A stretch of 64,000 nt of DNA from Atriophallophorus winterbourni (GCA_013407085.1 JACCGJ010001423.1:1-64000); one strand, 5' to 3'; positions 10,531 through 22,584 are shown, numbered from the stretch's first letter. Translations and numbers: made by a program. Notes: generated from the sequence alone by a model not told the origin.

Positions 10531-11669
10531 CTTCAGCCAGAAATGATCTGACACAATCACTTGCAGCATCTATCTCCATCCGCAGCGGAAGTAGTATAAC
10601 CTAGGAAACCAAAGGAGTTGACCTCAGCTGCACGATATAGCGTTTGCCAAACGATTATGTTTGAACAAATTTCGTGATCAGTTCATGACAATGGCAGACA
10701 CACCAGCGCGTACCGTCTAGACATACAAATCTTTAGTCATGTTTAGCCACTTTGTGTTGTCAGAAAAGCGTTCGGAATGTTTCATATTCACTTCAAGTTA
10801 GATTGTATCAACTTGGCGATCGCAACGCTAGGGTTTGTCCAGCAGGCGCAGTACAGTCAGAGTTGTCGCGGAGCAGGATTGTATGGTTTGACTTAACGTG
10901 AGTATTTGATGCTTGATCTTTTGTTCCTTGGTGCTCGGAGTTATTTTTAAAGTCATGATCACTCCTATTTCAACCATCTGTAACTACTTTTAAGCTGGCC
11001 TGATGGATTCTGGTTTATATTCAGCAGCTAAAGAGGTCGACATGCATGGATTTGATGCAGCGACAGATTTTCAATGACCTGATTCTTTGATCTAAAATTC
11101 TAAAAATTAAGGATCACCAAACAACCAACAAACCATCACGAATTATACAAAGTCACTACAGCCAATTTGCACCACCAAAGGAGACTGCTCACGCATGCAC
11201 ACCTGTTTCTTGAGGTACAATTTATCGGCGGTGCTTACAAGTGAGCCAAGCATCGGTCGATTTTAAGCACACATATACTAATTTAATGAATCGTCTTTTG
11301 GGTAACTTTGTTGGATTGCCAATATCCTGGATGGACCATCTTTTTGGCAATGTTACATACAACGTGCGAGGAACCGAATCAGCAAGTCTCAAGATGAATT
11401 GTTCACTGGAACGAAACACACACTCACAGGCCAACTTGTAAGCATCAATAGCAATCACGCGGTGATCAACAAGAGAACCTGCGTGAGTGCAGTCTTCAAT
11501 TGTCTAATAATGATACATTGTAGTACGAATGAACTCAGGAAAACAGAAGAAGCTTTTCCGGAAGTGTGGTTACCCTAAGAGTTACAACCAGAAAATAACA
11601 AGCTAATCGCATTGGGATTACACAAACACGACGTGTTTAACGCTTTACTACATACAACATATTGTGGAG
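10531..11669. other. No feature recognised
   Basis: This is the spacer between the two E repeats. No convincing exon or known repeat is seen. Confidence 0.4.
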
Positions 11670-12235
11670 GTACGAAGTGCATTACAGATGAGCGTTAATC
11701 ATAAGCTTTCAAATGATATGAAGAACTCTACCCTCCGATACAACACCAAAGAAAAAAGTGCCGAAAAATTCAACCACGACAATTGCGGACTCGTAGAATG
11801 ATTGCGTTGGAACGGTTCGAGTTAAAACATCTTCAGAAGTATGAGAAGATGGACGACGTCAGTCGCAATCGAACGATATGCAACTCGTCAATGTCGGTAA
11901 AATGAGCTGTGTGTGGCGAAGGCTCAAATTGTCCAAGTTGGGACGAAATCGACTGACATGTTGAGGATCAGTATTATGATTGTTCGCTTTGCCTATATGA
12001 GTTAGGCGTGTGTTTTGTTGTTTGTCTTGTGACAAATCGTGTTGTGTGATTCGTGAGTGAACGTAATTAGTGTTGTAGAGGTTGACCTCAGGAATGAATC
12101 GAGACTCAATCGATGTGCGTCTGTGGAACTCGGGGGTATTGTGATTAACGTTGGACGGATGACCCGAATATTGCGATAATTCACCGGATGTGCGGCAGAT
12201 GCTACTTGTTGACCTGAAATGGCCAAACACAATCA
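11670..12235. repeat. E repeat, copy 2
   Basis: Blocks correspond in order to the first copy: GATGAGCGTTAATCATAAGC, GAACGGTTCGAGTTAAAA, AACGATATGCAACTCGTCAA, GGGACGAAATCGACTGAC. It abuts a Penelope-like fragment on its right. The other copy has no such neighbour, so E need not be part of that element. Confidence 0.5.
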
Positions 12236-12254
12236 TTTCTCTCTACCCCACCCT

Positions 12255-12449
12255 CTACAAAATGAATCAAAAAGACCTGAATTCATTTTGGATGAAACTG
12301 AAATTATCGTCGTCAATGGCAGAACTCGTCGCTTTCGAGAGTTTCTCGAAACGCGGTATTCAACGCCACAGTCAATCAATGAGCACGTTCAATTGGGTAG
12401 GATATACGGACCAATGAGGACATGCAAGAATCCTAGCCACTCACAGTAG
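12255..12449 (+). pseudogene. Penelope-like element, GIY-YIG C-terminal fragment
   Basis: The frame reads EFILDETEIIVVNGRTRRFR, EFLETRYSTPQSINEHVQLG, RIYGPMR, then a stop at 12447-12449. It aligns with the end of the longer PLE at 19197-20605 (FDWDRTRILARGNDRRTREF, LEAWHSTTNSINQHPQLA, ATYGPMRN). Only the last part of the endonuclease domain remains. Confidence 0.7.
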
Positions 12450-12508
12450 ACAAGGTGGCACACAGCATATAAATTCGACTGATGCCCGTTGTTAATTCGG
12501 AAGGCATT

Positions 12509-12546
12509 TCAGTGATGATTTTATCTAGTGTGGTAACAAAACATCC
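12509..12546 (+). ncRNA. Decayed PLE 3' hammerhead-like motif
   Basis: CAGTGATGATTTTATCTAG, then TGTGGTAACAAAACATCC, aligns position by position with the motif after the 19197-20605 PLE (TGCTGATGATGTCATCTAG, then CCTGATGACGAAACGTCC). It lies at a similar distance after the stop codon (about 60 bp). It has too many substitutions to be active. Confidence 0.4.
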
Positions 12547-12764
12547 GCAATCAAGCATACCGGCTCAGAGAACAACTATGAACAACAAAATTATCTACTA
12601 CAAATCTGTGTTAACCTATAAAGTTGTTTGTTTTAATCGAGCATAAAATCTGAAATCAGCAGTGGTCGCTTATCGAATAGTTCCGTATTGAAACCAAAAT
12701 CAACATATTAAATAAACTTATAAACCCGATCAATCATATTTACTAATGATATCGTTTTACACAC

Positions 12765-12850
12765 ACACGGTTTTCGACTGTTTAGAAACAGCACACTGAG
12801 ACAGTAAGGTCAGATTCCATGTACCTTTGTGAGGTCGATGTACTCTGACC
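12765..12850 (-). repeat. A-family repeat, decayed
   Basis: ACACGGTTTTCGACTGTTTA, then GAGACAGTAAGGTCAG. The CUGAUGA box is lost. Confidence 0.45.
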
Positions 12851-14003
12851 CAACTCAAACATTGATTTCACACTGATTTACAAATTATCCGATTGACACA
12901 ATGGAGGGTGCAACGCACAACACTTAGTTAATTATTTATTCATTCACTTCTGAGCACATGCTGTGAATAAGCGTATACTTGAGTAGTTGCAATCTGATCA
13001 AACCTGGACATCAATGTTGACGTTAATAAAGTCATCTTGAAGCGAATAAAATGTGAGCTGACATTGGTCTACAAGACCTAAAGGAAGACCAAGAGTTCAT
13101 TTGAAGTGATTGTAAGCCAAGCAAGATGGGCCGTTAACTGCTCACTTCCCAAGCGTGATAACAGTCATGCGAGCATGAAGTTGCCTCATCTTCGACACCC
13201 ATGTATTCCTGGATTCAGTAAGAACTCAGTATTGATCGTTTCCCTTCATGCCGCACAGCTGAATAACTTATAAATTTCGGCACCTGTTGTTCAGACGTAT
13301 TAAATAGGATTTTAGTCTTTTTAGAAAGTTCACATTCTAAATTTACGATTCCAAATTTCGCGGCATTACAAGTATAAATAAGAGTGCGATCTCATTTGGA
13401 CACTTTGTTCCACTGTCTGATGGATGGATCTTTAACACAACACTGTGTTTGGACTCCAAGTTCGCAATAGACTGAGCAACGATTTTGCATGAAAAACTAT
13501 TACATGGATGAAAAACAACGTCTAGCAATTAGCGCCCTGTGAGTTATGAAAACTGTGTCTGAATTTATCGGAGTTATAATCAATGAAGAAAGTCCTAATT
13601 CGTGACAAATTGGTTGCTCATTTCGCTCAAGGTGATTCAAATATAATCAAAGGTTTTTTTTCAATGTCTAATAGCATTTCACTGAAAAAGAACAATAGCA
13701 TCTTGTGAACGAGAATGTAACCAGAGGTATATTAGTTTACGCCATGATTAAAGTGTTCAGAAAATGCATGTTTTGAAAAGAAATCGTCTAAATTAATCCT
13801 AAATTCATTTGAGTTAATCGAGTGTATAATGGTTAATGATAAAGCGTACGAAATAACCAGAAGCGAACAAAATTCAGGTACAAATGTTATTGGTTTATTC
13901 TATTCCATCAGTCGCATCTTCCACACAGATATTCTGGTGCATCATTATCCTATGCTTATGAACGCCAAGGACGGTCCCAAGCCCGTCTGAGAAAGGAGGA
14001 GGG
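12851..14003. other. No feature recognised
   Basis: AT-rich sequence without exon signals that I would trust. Confidence 0.4.
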
Positions 14004-14325
14004 TTGGGCTTAGGGCTAGCAACCCTATCCCGTAAAACCTACATTGCTACGGAAACGAAGACAACAGATCCGTGGTTCGATCATGTCTGCAGGATGGATC
14101 CCAGTTCGCATACGAAGGTAGCCATTCACTGGCGTCCGCAAGGTAAACGAAAAAGGGACGGCCCAAGGAAACCCTGGCGCCAGAACGTTGAACGCAAACT
14201 ACATGCACAAGGATTCACGGTTGCAGACGGCAACGGAAGCAGCAACAGACCGGAACCACTGGCGTGAAGTTGTCTTGCCTCATGTGCCACCCGGCACGGA
14301 GAGGGACTGAGTGAGTGAGTGAGTT
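14004..14325 (+). pseudogene. RTE-like LINE (second type), C-terminal end with GAGT tail
   Basis: PWFDHVCRMDPSSHTKVAIH, WRPQGKRKRDGPRKPWRQNV, ERKLHAQGF: the post-RT region (GHVxRM...WxPxGKRKRGRPxxTWRR) of fluke RTE-type LINEs. After a frame change near 14245 the ending continues TDRNHWREVVLPHVPPGTER-D-stop. The 3' end is a short (GAGT)n tail at about 14306-14324, as expected for RTE insertions. Confidence 0.7.
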
Positions 14326-14489
14326 CATGAAATACTTGAGCTTGTGTGTGTGGGGACGTTCGGTCATTCGAACTTTGAATTGTTTTGATCGTATACGTAA
14401 CATGGTATGCAACACATGTTTTGACGATGACCCGAAATTTTACCGGTGACCCCAATAATTGAGGTATATTTCAAATACAAAGAGATGAG

Positions 14490-14612
14490 TGCAATCGGTT
14501 AAAGCAGGTTTTGGGTAACGTTTCACTTCTGACACAGAAGCTTGGCCAGACCAAGGGTGGCAATACGAACAGTGACCAAACGTCTGGCAAGGCTTCTTTG
14601 TCATAATTTAAT
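14490..14612 (+). repeat. D-family repeat with AATG tail
   Basis: GCAATCGGTTAAAGCAGG, TTTTGGGTAACGTTTCACTTC, then GACCAAGGGTGGCAATACG, ending in (AATG)n. Related to 4490-4575 and 61045-61165. It meets the tail of a C repeat on the other strand tail to tail. Confidence 0.55.
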
Positions 14613-14850
14613 GAATGAATGGATGAATGAAATCACAAGCCTGATACAGGCAAAGTGCCGCACAGTCAAAGACTGCACGTAGGCGATATTACTGTCAGGT
14701 TGCCCAGGCCTAGTTAGATATGAGAAATAGAGAATAAAGAATAAAGATGGTAGTGAGACTCCAGCGTGTTTCAGTATGCAGCTCACTGCTGGTGGCCATT
14801 CAATTTAGCAAGGTGTTAGCCGCACAGCACAGAAGTACTTTACGATTATC
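14613..14850 (-). repeat. C-family repeat (RTE 3' end / SINE-like)
   Basis: Shows the C-family marks: AATCACAAGCCTGATACAGG, CAAAGTGCCGCACAGTCA, CAGGTTGCCCAGGCCTAG and the hairpin GGTAGTGAG...CTCACTGC. The simple-sequence tail lies at the left, so the sense strand is minus. Confidence 0.7.
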
Positions 14851-15119
14851 ATAAGTTAAACGTTAATCAAAACCGTTTCTAAACGGTTGCACTCAAATCT
14901 CTTTGCACTATGAATAACACGATCGATCGTGAACATAGTCCAACCAATGGCGATATGTTTCTTTAGTGTATGTTGATTTTTTACTAAAAAACCGCAATTT
15001 TTGACAAATCATCCTTTATTTTTGATTTTCCTGGGAATTATTCGTGACACTCTAGTTGTAACCTTTTCTTGACTGTCAATTAGAATCAATAAATGTTTCC
15101 GATGGCTCAAATTTCTCAA

Positions 15120-15210
15120 ACCGACACACCACAAACGGTTTCCGGTTGTTTGAATTCATCAGATGGAGGCAGGAATATTAAACATGAACCAACCATTGTG
15201 AGCGCCGCTT
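15120..15210 (-). repeat. A-family repeat, partial
   Basis: CACAAACGGTTTCCGGTTGT, then TTCATCAGATGGAGGCAGG. Minus-strand reading keeps CUGAUGA and GAAA but stem II is imperfect. Confidence 0.55.
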
Positions 15211-18200
15211 GAGTAGAAGAGTGAACTTGCTATGTAGATCAGCTCTTCAACATTTTTAGTTTGCCCAGCTGCCGTAATAAGAATGCATTCAACTTCGGTT
15301 CTTGTATTACCAGCATGGTATATGTTTCACTACCAGATAGCAAAGCAATCATTTTTATATTCGCGGTCAGTCCTCGGTTGTCTCAGCTAAAACAATCTAA
15401 GAAGAGCTTCTTTTTTCTAATTTCACTCGTCCCCCAGCATTCGCATTTTTTGGAATGAGACAGATATTGGACTATGTGGAGTATCTATTCTCACGCAAAT
15501 TACCCATTCTCTTTTCTTCTTTTCGTATGCATTAATTCACTAAATGTTAGATTCGAATTGAAAATCCGTTTATCTCAAACTAACCAATCGCATTATTCCC
15601 ACTCATTTTGTATCGCTTTCTAAACCTAAAAATATCAAAAACGTGGTCGATTTCAATGTCACACTGCCGCAAACATCTGTTGCCTCTATCGATCGATAAA
15701 CCACTGTGCACGTGACTGAAGAGAAAGTTCCGGTCACAAAAGCGGACGACATGGGAATTATCGATTTTCACGAACTGAGTGCAAAGAAGAAGCCGATTTT
15801 TCCGCTTTGAAATGTAAATTTAGCACGGATCGATGCTGCTTAAATTTAGCGTATATTTCTCTTTTCATTAATAGCACGAAGATTGACGTGAACATTATTA
15901 TTTCGATTAGTGACGGTGAATTTTTCAAGGTCAATGAAATTTGAAATTTTGGTGTGCGTGAATTCGCTCCGAAACTGTTCTGTGTTCACCTTTTCAATCA
16001 TATTGTGTATTTCTGTGTAGAATTATTGTGCTGTGATTAGCCCCACTGCTTTATTAGGTATCTATGTGAACGTCTAAGTGAAGGGCATTCTTGCATATGA
16101 CCACTTTGTCTCGACATATTTGAGGAGCCCATGGCAATAATGTTCAAAGAAATCAGCGCTGACCACTTTCTACCACCCAGCATTATAATTTCGTGCTAGC
16201 TACACCACTCAAGTAGGGCCAGCTACTTCACGCTACGATGCCTTGAAAAATGTTTTATCTATAAAATCCTTACTACGGTAAGTAAAAGTATGTGAGCACC
16301 AAACTGCTCAAGTAAAGTTTCAGATTGAAATTTTATTCTCCCCTATTTGGATGACGTCACCCTTCTCGATCAGTGATACGGTTTCTAGGTTTTCTATCAT
16401 CTAAAAGATGTTTTTTCAGATCACTTGTGCTGATGGGTAGAGGGTTCTAGGTAAATTCTTGCAAGAGTAAAATCCCATTTACGCGTGATAAATGTCCAGC
16501 TTTTGGTCTTGTTGGAGTTCGGGTATTGTGGAATTTAGAGCCTGTCGAGACCCGCCATTTAACATTGATTTCGAAATTTCAGTACTAGTGTAAGATGAAT
16601 ATTTGAATTTATTTTACTGACATCTAATTGTTTAAATCTGTTGGTAATTTTGTATACTTTTACCATTTTTGTTTTACCAAACTTCTCGAGTTTATTTTTT
16701 GTTATCTTTCTTTGGCCATTCCCGCGCTCTTTGAAGTTGCGATCCCTCGTTGTCATTGTAACTGTTAAACATTCGTGTTTTGGGATTCAGTGCGAAGCGG
16801 AATAATTGAGGTTTGCTATTTTATTTTATATTTATTTTGCTTCAATACTACCGTACGCATCTCACGTATTGTCTTGTCAATATCTTGGTGTGCTTGGACG
16901 CGTAACTCTATCGTTAGACAGACACATTGTTGTTTATATCGTGACTGAATTCTTTGACTTTGGACTCGAATTTCTCCGGACCGTTTTGTCGGTTACAACT
17001 AGTCTAACGGGTATGAGATTAATGATTTGGATGAATATTCAACATTTATGAAGTCGAATGTCAGGATTTCTTCAGGTCTCTCCAACGTACCATCGATAGA
17101 GGATTACTTACAAAAGATTGTGTTATGCTATTTTCCAAACTGTTTTGTATTGTTCAACTTCCTCCTACGATAAACCCCCGTTTTGTTGTCCTTCCGCAAA
17201 TCGTGTCCAAGTAACCCCTTCAGAAGACGAGGGAGTCAAGACATGTCTCCGATTTCGGAACAGAACGAGTACCATGGACAGTGAATGCTTGTTGACCTTC
17301 CAGACACCGTCGAACGGTGCGGTTTCCCAGGATTGGAACCCTGCTTTAAAATTTGCACGACAAAAGGACACTTTCCAATCGTTCACGCTACATATTCATT
17401 AAAATGTAACATGGAACTCGCTCAAAAATATCCATCCACGGTCGAAATCAATTGGCAAATTTTTCGCTCAAATATCCGTTGAGTAATTTTCGCAACTCCA
17501 AATCTGTTTTTATTGATCTGCCCTGATTTTAATATCCAATGATTTTACTTCAGCGTTTCTTAACCGCGGAATACCGTGCTTCGTTTATTTATTATGTGAT
17601 TATACAATTACCTTCACAATTTGTTCCTCTTTGTAGATGCGTTTCAGGTTTTGCTTCGCATGTTTTTCTCACTAATTCCATGGCTCGTCGTTGTTAGTTA
17701 GTCTCTCGCCCAGTGAAGTTCTTTGCTACCTTGGATCTATGCATCCTCTCAATAAATCAAACCCATAGTTGGCGTATCAATGGGCATTTTTCCATCTTAA
17801 TCACTACTGCTAATGACAGAATGTCTTAATTTCACTAGGGAAAACTAACGAAGATATTCGCAAGAATACAATTTCTTTGACAGCAACAATATCAACCAAC
17901 GATAACCAATGGATACAGAAAATAATCTCGTCACAGTCACACATATATTTTGGTTCTGATCATATAAACATCGGGACATCTTCTAGAAGACACACTTTTG
18001 CCATCAAAAAACCAACACATGCTGTTGTTTGGATAATACGATATAATGCCACCTGTTTCTCTTGTTGAATATCTTCTCGAAATTAATTGTAACAAGGATA
18101 AATTCTAGCTTGAAATTACTATCTGATTTGGATTTCGTTTTCAAAATTAGAGGACAAAATTAACACGTAAATAAATACTTCAGCTTAGTGAATTTACACA

Positions 18201-18584
18201 AAAACGGTTTTATCCTCTAACTTACCGATAGATGTAAGATATCCACAATAGATCAACTTTGAGCTTGACGGTTACGGTAATTTGTTGCGAGATGAGCGCA
18301 CGAAGTAATGTGCGCCAGTTGAGCCAATTAAAATTGAGTACACCTCGACCAATGTACTCATTGATAAAAACGACCTTGTCGAATGAGCCAATCAGAAAAT
18401 TGTTCTCGAGTTAGGGTCAAATGTTACTCAGAGTTGCGTCACGAGGACTACGAAACAACTGTGACGAAATTCTAGTTAAAAAATCAAAACATCTAAGACA
18501 TTTAAAATATTTTAAACACGGATTTTGGCGTAAACATTCTCTGGAAAACGTGACATAAGCACGACGTCAAACAATTGAAAATTC
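15211..18584. other. No established feature
   Basis: About 3.4 kb. A 94-codon frame (+) at 17118-17402 and its minus-strand counterpart have no recognised domain. I see no known repeat. Confidence 0.35.
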
Positions 18585-19150
18585 ATATTTGTATGCATTT
18601 CTGTTACACACACATCGTTTAGTTTGTATTCGTCGGGTATGGATAGTACGATCGGGATCCAAGTTACATAAAACAGTGGAGTAATGGTAAACAAGTTGAG
18701 CTTGTATGCCACTGCTGGATACGACCAACCTGCTCAATCACATGTGTCCAAAGACATGTTTAATGGGGTTAAACCCATAACCATGAAACAAATTATTTAT
18801 TTGCATGCTTTTCCGTCATTCACACCCCACGGCCAGTTTCATGCTGTTTTCACTCAACAGGTAGGGACAGTAAGATCAGGATCCGCATGCGCTTGAAACA
18901 GTGGAGGGTGTGTGACGAAAAAGCATGCAAATGAATATTTTGACCACATGATAGTTTAAAACCCATGGGTTAACCCAAAAACCTTATTTGCATGTCTTTT
19001 CATCAATCACACACACACACACGATCGATTATTCTGCTGTTTGTACTCATCAGGTATGGACATTACGATGGGGACTCGCATCTCATCGAACCGTTGGAGA
19101 AATGGTAAACAACGATTGAACGTTAATGTCAAAACGCTTCATTATAATGA
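18585..19150 (-). repeat. B-family tandem trimer upstream of the Penelope-like element
   Basis: Three head-to-tail B units; their GGACAGTAAGATC-type markers start at 18641, 18865 and 19058 (224 and 193 bp apart). Each begins near a TTTGCATGC-like block and CACACACA. The hammerhead-sense strand is minus. The third unit keeps CUGAUGA but has lost GAAAC; the first two have mutated boxes. The trimer ends about 50 bp before the PLE frame opens. Confidence 0.8.
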
Positions 19151-19196
19151 CACGACCAATCCTCTCAACCACATTGATCATACATACTTGTAAATA

Positions 19197-20605
19197 TTGA
19201 TTTTTGTTCAAAATCATGGATTTAAACGATCTACATGTTTGCGGGCTATGCGATTAAACAATTTGGCCGTGCATGCCTTAACCAACAGTGACTTACAAGT
19301 CCTAGTAGCAGATTCGGAACATTCGGTCAAATCTGCCGAACAATTTTTGCGGAAACTGAAGAACGTGAAGATCGAAGAGGACGAACTAATGGTTTCTTTC
19401 GACGTAACGGCACTATTCACGTCAATCGACAGAACACTCGCCAAGCAAACTATATCATCGTTACTCAATGAAAAAGGAACGGAACAGAATGGAAATCGAT
19501 TGACACACGAAAGTTTAATGGAACTGATCGAGCTGTGTCTTCGAACGCACTTCAAGTTTAACGGAAAGATATATGAACAAATCCGAGGAACGCCAATGGG
19601 ATCACCGATTTCTAGCTTAGTTGCGGAGGCAGTTATGCAACGTTTGGAACGAATTGCCCTGCCAATAATCCGACCAAAGCTATGGATCCGCTACGTTGAC
19701 GACACCTTCGTGATTATGAAAAGAACAGAACTGGATGAATCACATAGACTGCTCAACTGTGTATTTACTGGAATCCAATTTACAAAGGAAACTGAAGTCA
19801 ACGGCTGTTTACCATTTCTGGATGTTCAAGTGAAGCGGACAAGCGACGGAACGTTAGAGACCTGCGTCTACCGGAAAACCACACACACGGATCAAATACT
19901 GAACTTTCACAGCAAGCACCCGAACACTCACAAACGCAGTTGCGTCAGAACCCTATTCAAACGAGCAGCAACCCACTGCAGTACAGATGAACTGAGAAGA
20001 AAAGAAGAATATCTGTTCAAAGTGTTCCAGAAAAATGGATATCCGAGAAGCTTCATACTACGAAACAGGTCCAACCGCCCACAACAAAGAACCCCAGAAG
20101 AAAACAGAAGCAGACGCACTCTGCCTATATTCAACATATCTCCGAAATCGCAGCTCGGGTGCTTCGGCCACTTGGAATCGACATCGCGCATAAACCAGCA
20201 TCAACACTTCGCAACCACTTCAACAACACGAAAGATAAAGTGGCAAAAGAAGAACAGTCGAATATCGTCTACAAGATTTCATACAGAGACTGTGAAAAGA
20301 ACTACGTCGGACAAACGGGTCGCAAACTCAGCACAAGACTACATGAACACCAGTTGGCCGTACGCAGAAATGACCGGAATTCACTGATTTCAATACATGT
20401 TGATCAATTTGGGCATCAGTTCGACTGGGACCGCACAAGAATATTAGCCAGAGGAAACGACCGACGGACTCGGGAATTCTTGGAAGCGTGGCACTCAACA
20501 ACAAATTCAATTAACCAGCATCCCCAACTGGCTGCAACATATGGACCAATGAGAAACCGATCACGGAGACGGCATAACATGAACTCGACCAATCCGCGGG
20601 AGTGA
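19197..20605 (+). pseudogene. Penelope-like element: reverse transcriptase + GIY-YIG endonuclease, 5'-truncated
   Basis: The RT domain runs from LVADSEHSVKSAEQFLRKLK through motif A (MVSFDVTALFTSI), GTPMGSPISSLVAEAVMQRL, and the active-site motif WIRYVDDTFVIM, to LPFLDVQVKR. After a frameshift near 20095 the frame continues YIQHISEIAARVLRPLGIDI and then a GIY-YIG nuclease (NIVYKISYRDC, NYVGQTGRKLSTRLHEH), ending YGPMRN...stop at 20603-20605. RT plus C-terminal GIY-YIG is diagnostic of Penelope-like elements. The N-terminal RT motifs are missing, so this copy is not autonomous. The YVDD and GIY-YIG motifs are intact, so apart from the frameshift it looks comparatively young. Confidence 0.9.
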
Positions 20606-20671
20606 CCGTGAACGGACAGGCAAACAGTATAATAACCAACGAATTCAAACTGCAAGACGCTTCGAAAGAAG

Positions 20672-20716
20672 TTTTGCTGATGATGTCATCTAGCCTGATG
20701 ACGAAACGTCCAAGAA
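20672..20716 (+). ncRNA. Hammerhead-like ribozyme motif of the Penelope-like element
   Basis: About 70 bp after the PLE stop: UUUUG (stem I 5'), CUGAUGA, an extra U at 20684, a perfect 6-bp stem II (GUCAUC/GAUGAC, loop UAGCCU), GAAA, a minimal palindromic stem III (AC/GU), C at the cleavage position, then CAAGA pairing with UUUUG (one G-U). Type-I hammerheads with a minimal stem III are known from PLEs. The extra U between the core and stem II is unusual, and a decayed relative at 12509-12546 keeps the TGATGAT spelling. No activity can be claimed from sequence alone. Confidence 0.55.
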
Positions 20717-20779
20717 CAACTACGCAAGCTCGGCGAACACAAAGTGAACACCATCCACATCCTGAGCTACGAATATTTT

Positions 20780-22322
20780 CCTCTTCATGAATGTTTCTCC
20801 AGACTAGCACATGTGTTGTTAGTGTCATATACCGACCAGTCAGAAGGGCAGCACATCTGTTCTGATCCGATCTCCTGGTCCCACCCACCACCGCAACTGG
20901 TGTTTACACAAATACACTGAACAACACATCGTGTCCCTTTTAGTCGTAGTGAACCCAAAGAAAACGCAAATATGACCTCTGTAGACACAATCGTTATTCC
21001 GCTGTCTCGCAAGGTGACATGTGGTGTTTCACGAATCAAAGTATTGGAATGGAGCGAAGGGGTGTTGCGGCGCCATAGATGACCTGGAATAAGTGAGGTT
21101 ATTGACAATATACCATGACGGTTTTGAGACGACGCCAAGGTTGTTGATATAGCCACAAAACAGCCATCGTAGTCAGAACTCGAGAGAGTTTGTGAATACT
21201 AACTAACCAGATACGACGTCGCGAAATGTGATGCTGTTCTCGGGTTAAATTACACTAGAATTCGACTAGACGAATTCGGTCGCCAATTAACGGAGATGGC
21301 GCCCGTGTAAAAGGGTCTAAATGATAGCGAGATTGCAGCTCGTAGATAAGGAGCGTGAAGAAGGAAAAATTGAAATTTGTTCAAAAAACCCTGGTGAACG
21401 CGGCTCAATTTGAACGGGATTATAAAGGATTGATACAGTCAAGATTACTGTGATAAACGCCAGCATGATACCACGAAGAGTATTCAATGAATCGCAAGAT
21501 ACTGTATGGGTAAAATATTGTTGTTATCACTAGTTTGGTCTTAATGTTCACTGGATGCCAGTGTGATTACGAAACAAATGTGTCTAGGTAAGTACTCTCT
21601 AGAATTTTCGGCTATTTCAGATCGGCCGTTAGAAGAAGTGAGCTGCAAGAAACCTTGGGGCTGAAAAAGAGGGAAAGATGGTTCACCTAATAAAAATTTG
21701 CAATAGATCAAACAAACTATGTTTGCATATTGTTTGACGAAAAAGTCAGAAAGATTCATTTTTGAGTTATTTAGAAAGACGTGAGCGTTCCTGAAAAGGT
21801 TAGCCTCTTAACCGATTATTTGAAAATTATGATGGAAAATACAAAAGCCCAATCATTTGTCAGGAAATGTTATTGATTTCAATACAATAAAGTTTCGATT
21901 GCGGTTGTGAGCAGAGTAGGCTTGAACGATGAACCACAGACTCATCGCTGTGATTATCACAAATGCTATGGTTCTTAATACTGTTTTCCACCCCCGGATA
22001 ACTTATTCCAACGTCGAACATCTAGCATCATCCGAGGTCAGCATTGCACGTTGGAAATACCACACGGAACTGCCGCAGGTATTTTTATTCAGTTTCATTT
22101 GTTCGGAATTCCCTACCTGCCATTATCTATAGTCAAATCGAAACTTGACCATTAGGTGCTATCTAACCCTGATATTGCCTAACGTATTAACAAAACCTTT
22201 CACTTCGCCTTACCCTATTCATGCAAATCAATTCATATTATTAATTTTACGTATACCTGATCCTGTGGTTATTCTAAAGCTACCAAATGCTTTCTCAACC
22301 ATAATGTACTCACAGGCTGTAC
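20780..22322. other. No established feature
   Basis: A short + frame at 21929-22078 starts with a signal-peptide-like stretch (MNHRLIAVIITNAMVL) and ends at a possible donor (CCGCAG|GTATTT). Support is too thin to call a gene. A 123-codon minus frame at 20785-21156 has no recognised domain. Confidence 0.3.
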
Positions 22323-22584
22323 CAGTAAGATAAAGCGTGCCCGCGCGTAGATGCGTGTCTTGGATCAACAAAACTCGTGTCCCGTCTGACAGGTCTGCCA
22401 GATCCAAATCGCTTCGTCGCATATCAGGAGTTGGTGGTCGTGTGCCATTATGATTGCTGTCCCGGTCGTGGAACCAGTTCGATGTCCCACCAGCATCGGT
22501 GAGACCGGTTGAAGGGAATCGCTTGCGCTCGGGTCGAAGCGTATGAGGAGAGGGTAGTTGAGTGGAATAAAGTTGCTGTCGGTG
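22323..22584 (-). CDS. Minus-strand gene, fifth visible exon; possible start of a CAP-Gly domain
   Basis: Acceptor TTTAATTTAG, then CACCGACAGC; donor CTTACTG|GTACAG. It is 262 bp, entry phase 0, exit phase 1. It begins HRQQLYSTQLPSPHTLRPER and continues through a polar linker (TRPPTPDMRRSDLDL) to LSDGTRVLLIQDTHLRAGTL, YLTG. The last 20 residues have the spacing of the first strands of a CAP-Gly domain (GxxVxV...xxGTvRyxG), a microtubule/EB-binding module. This rests on a short match, and the diagnostic GKNDG motif would be in the next exon, which I did not find. The protein could also be something else. Confidence 0.6.

Noticed and set aside
14004..14455. Minus-strand frames over the RTE end (14126-14455, 14215-14415)
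   Set aside because: Shadows of the plus-strand RTE coding remnant and its GAGT tail.
19214..19555. Minus-strand frames opposite the Penelope-like RT (also 19928-20191, 20328-20655)
   Set aside because: Shadow frames of the plus-strand RT and GIY-YIG coding sequence, with no domain of their own.
21929..22132. Short signal-peptide-like frame with a possible donor
   Set aside because: A hydrophobic start and a weak donor are too little to call a first exon.
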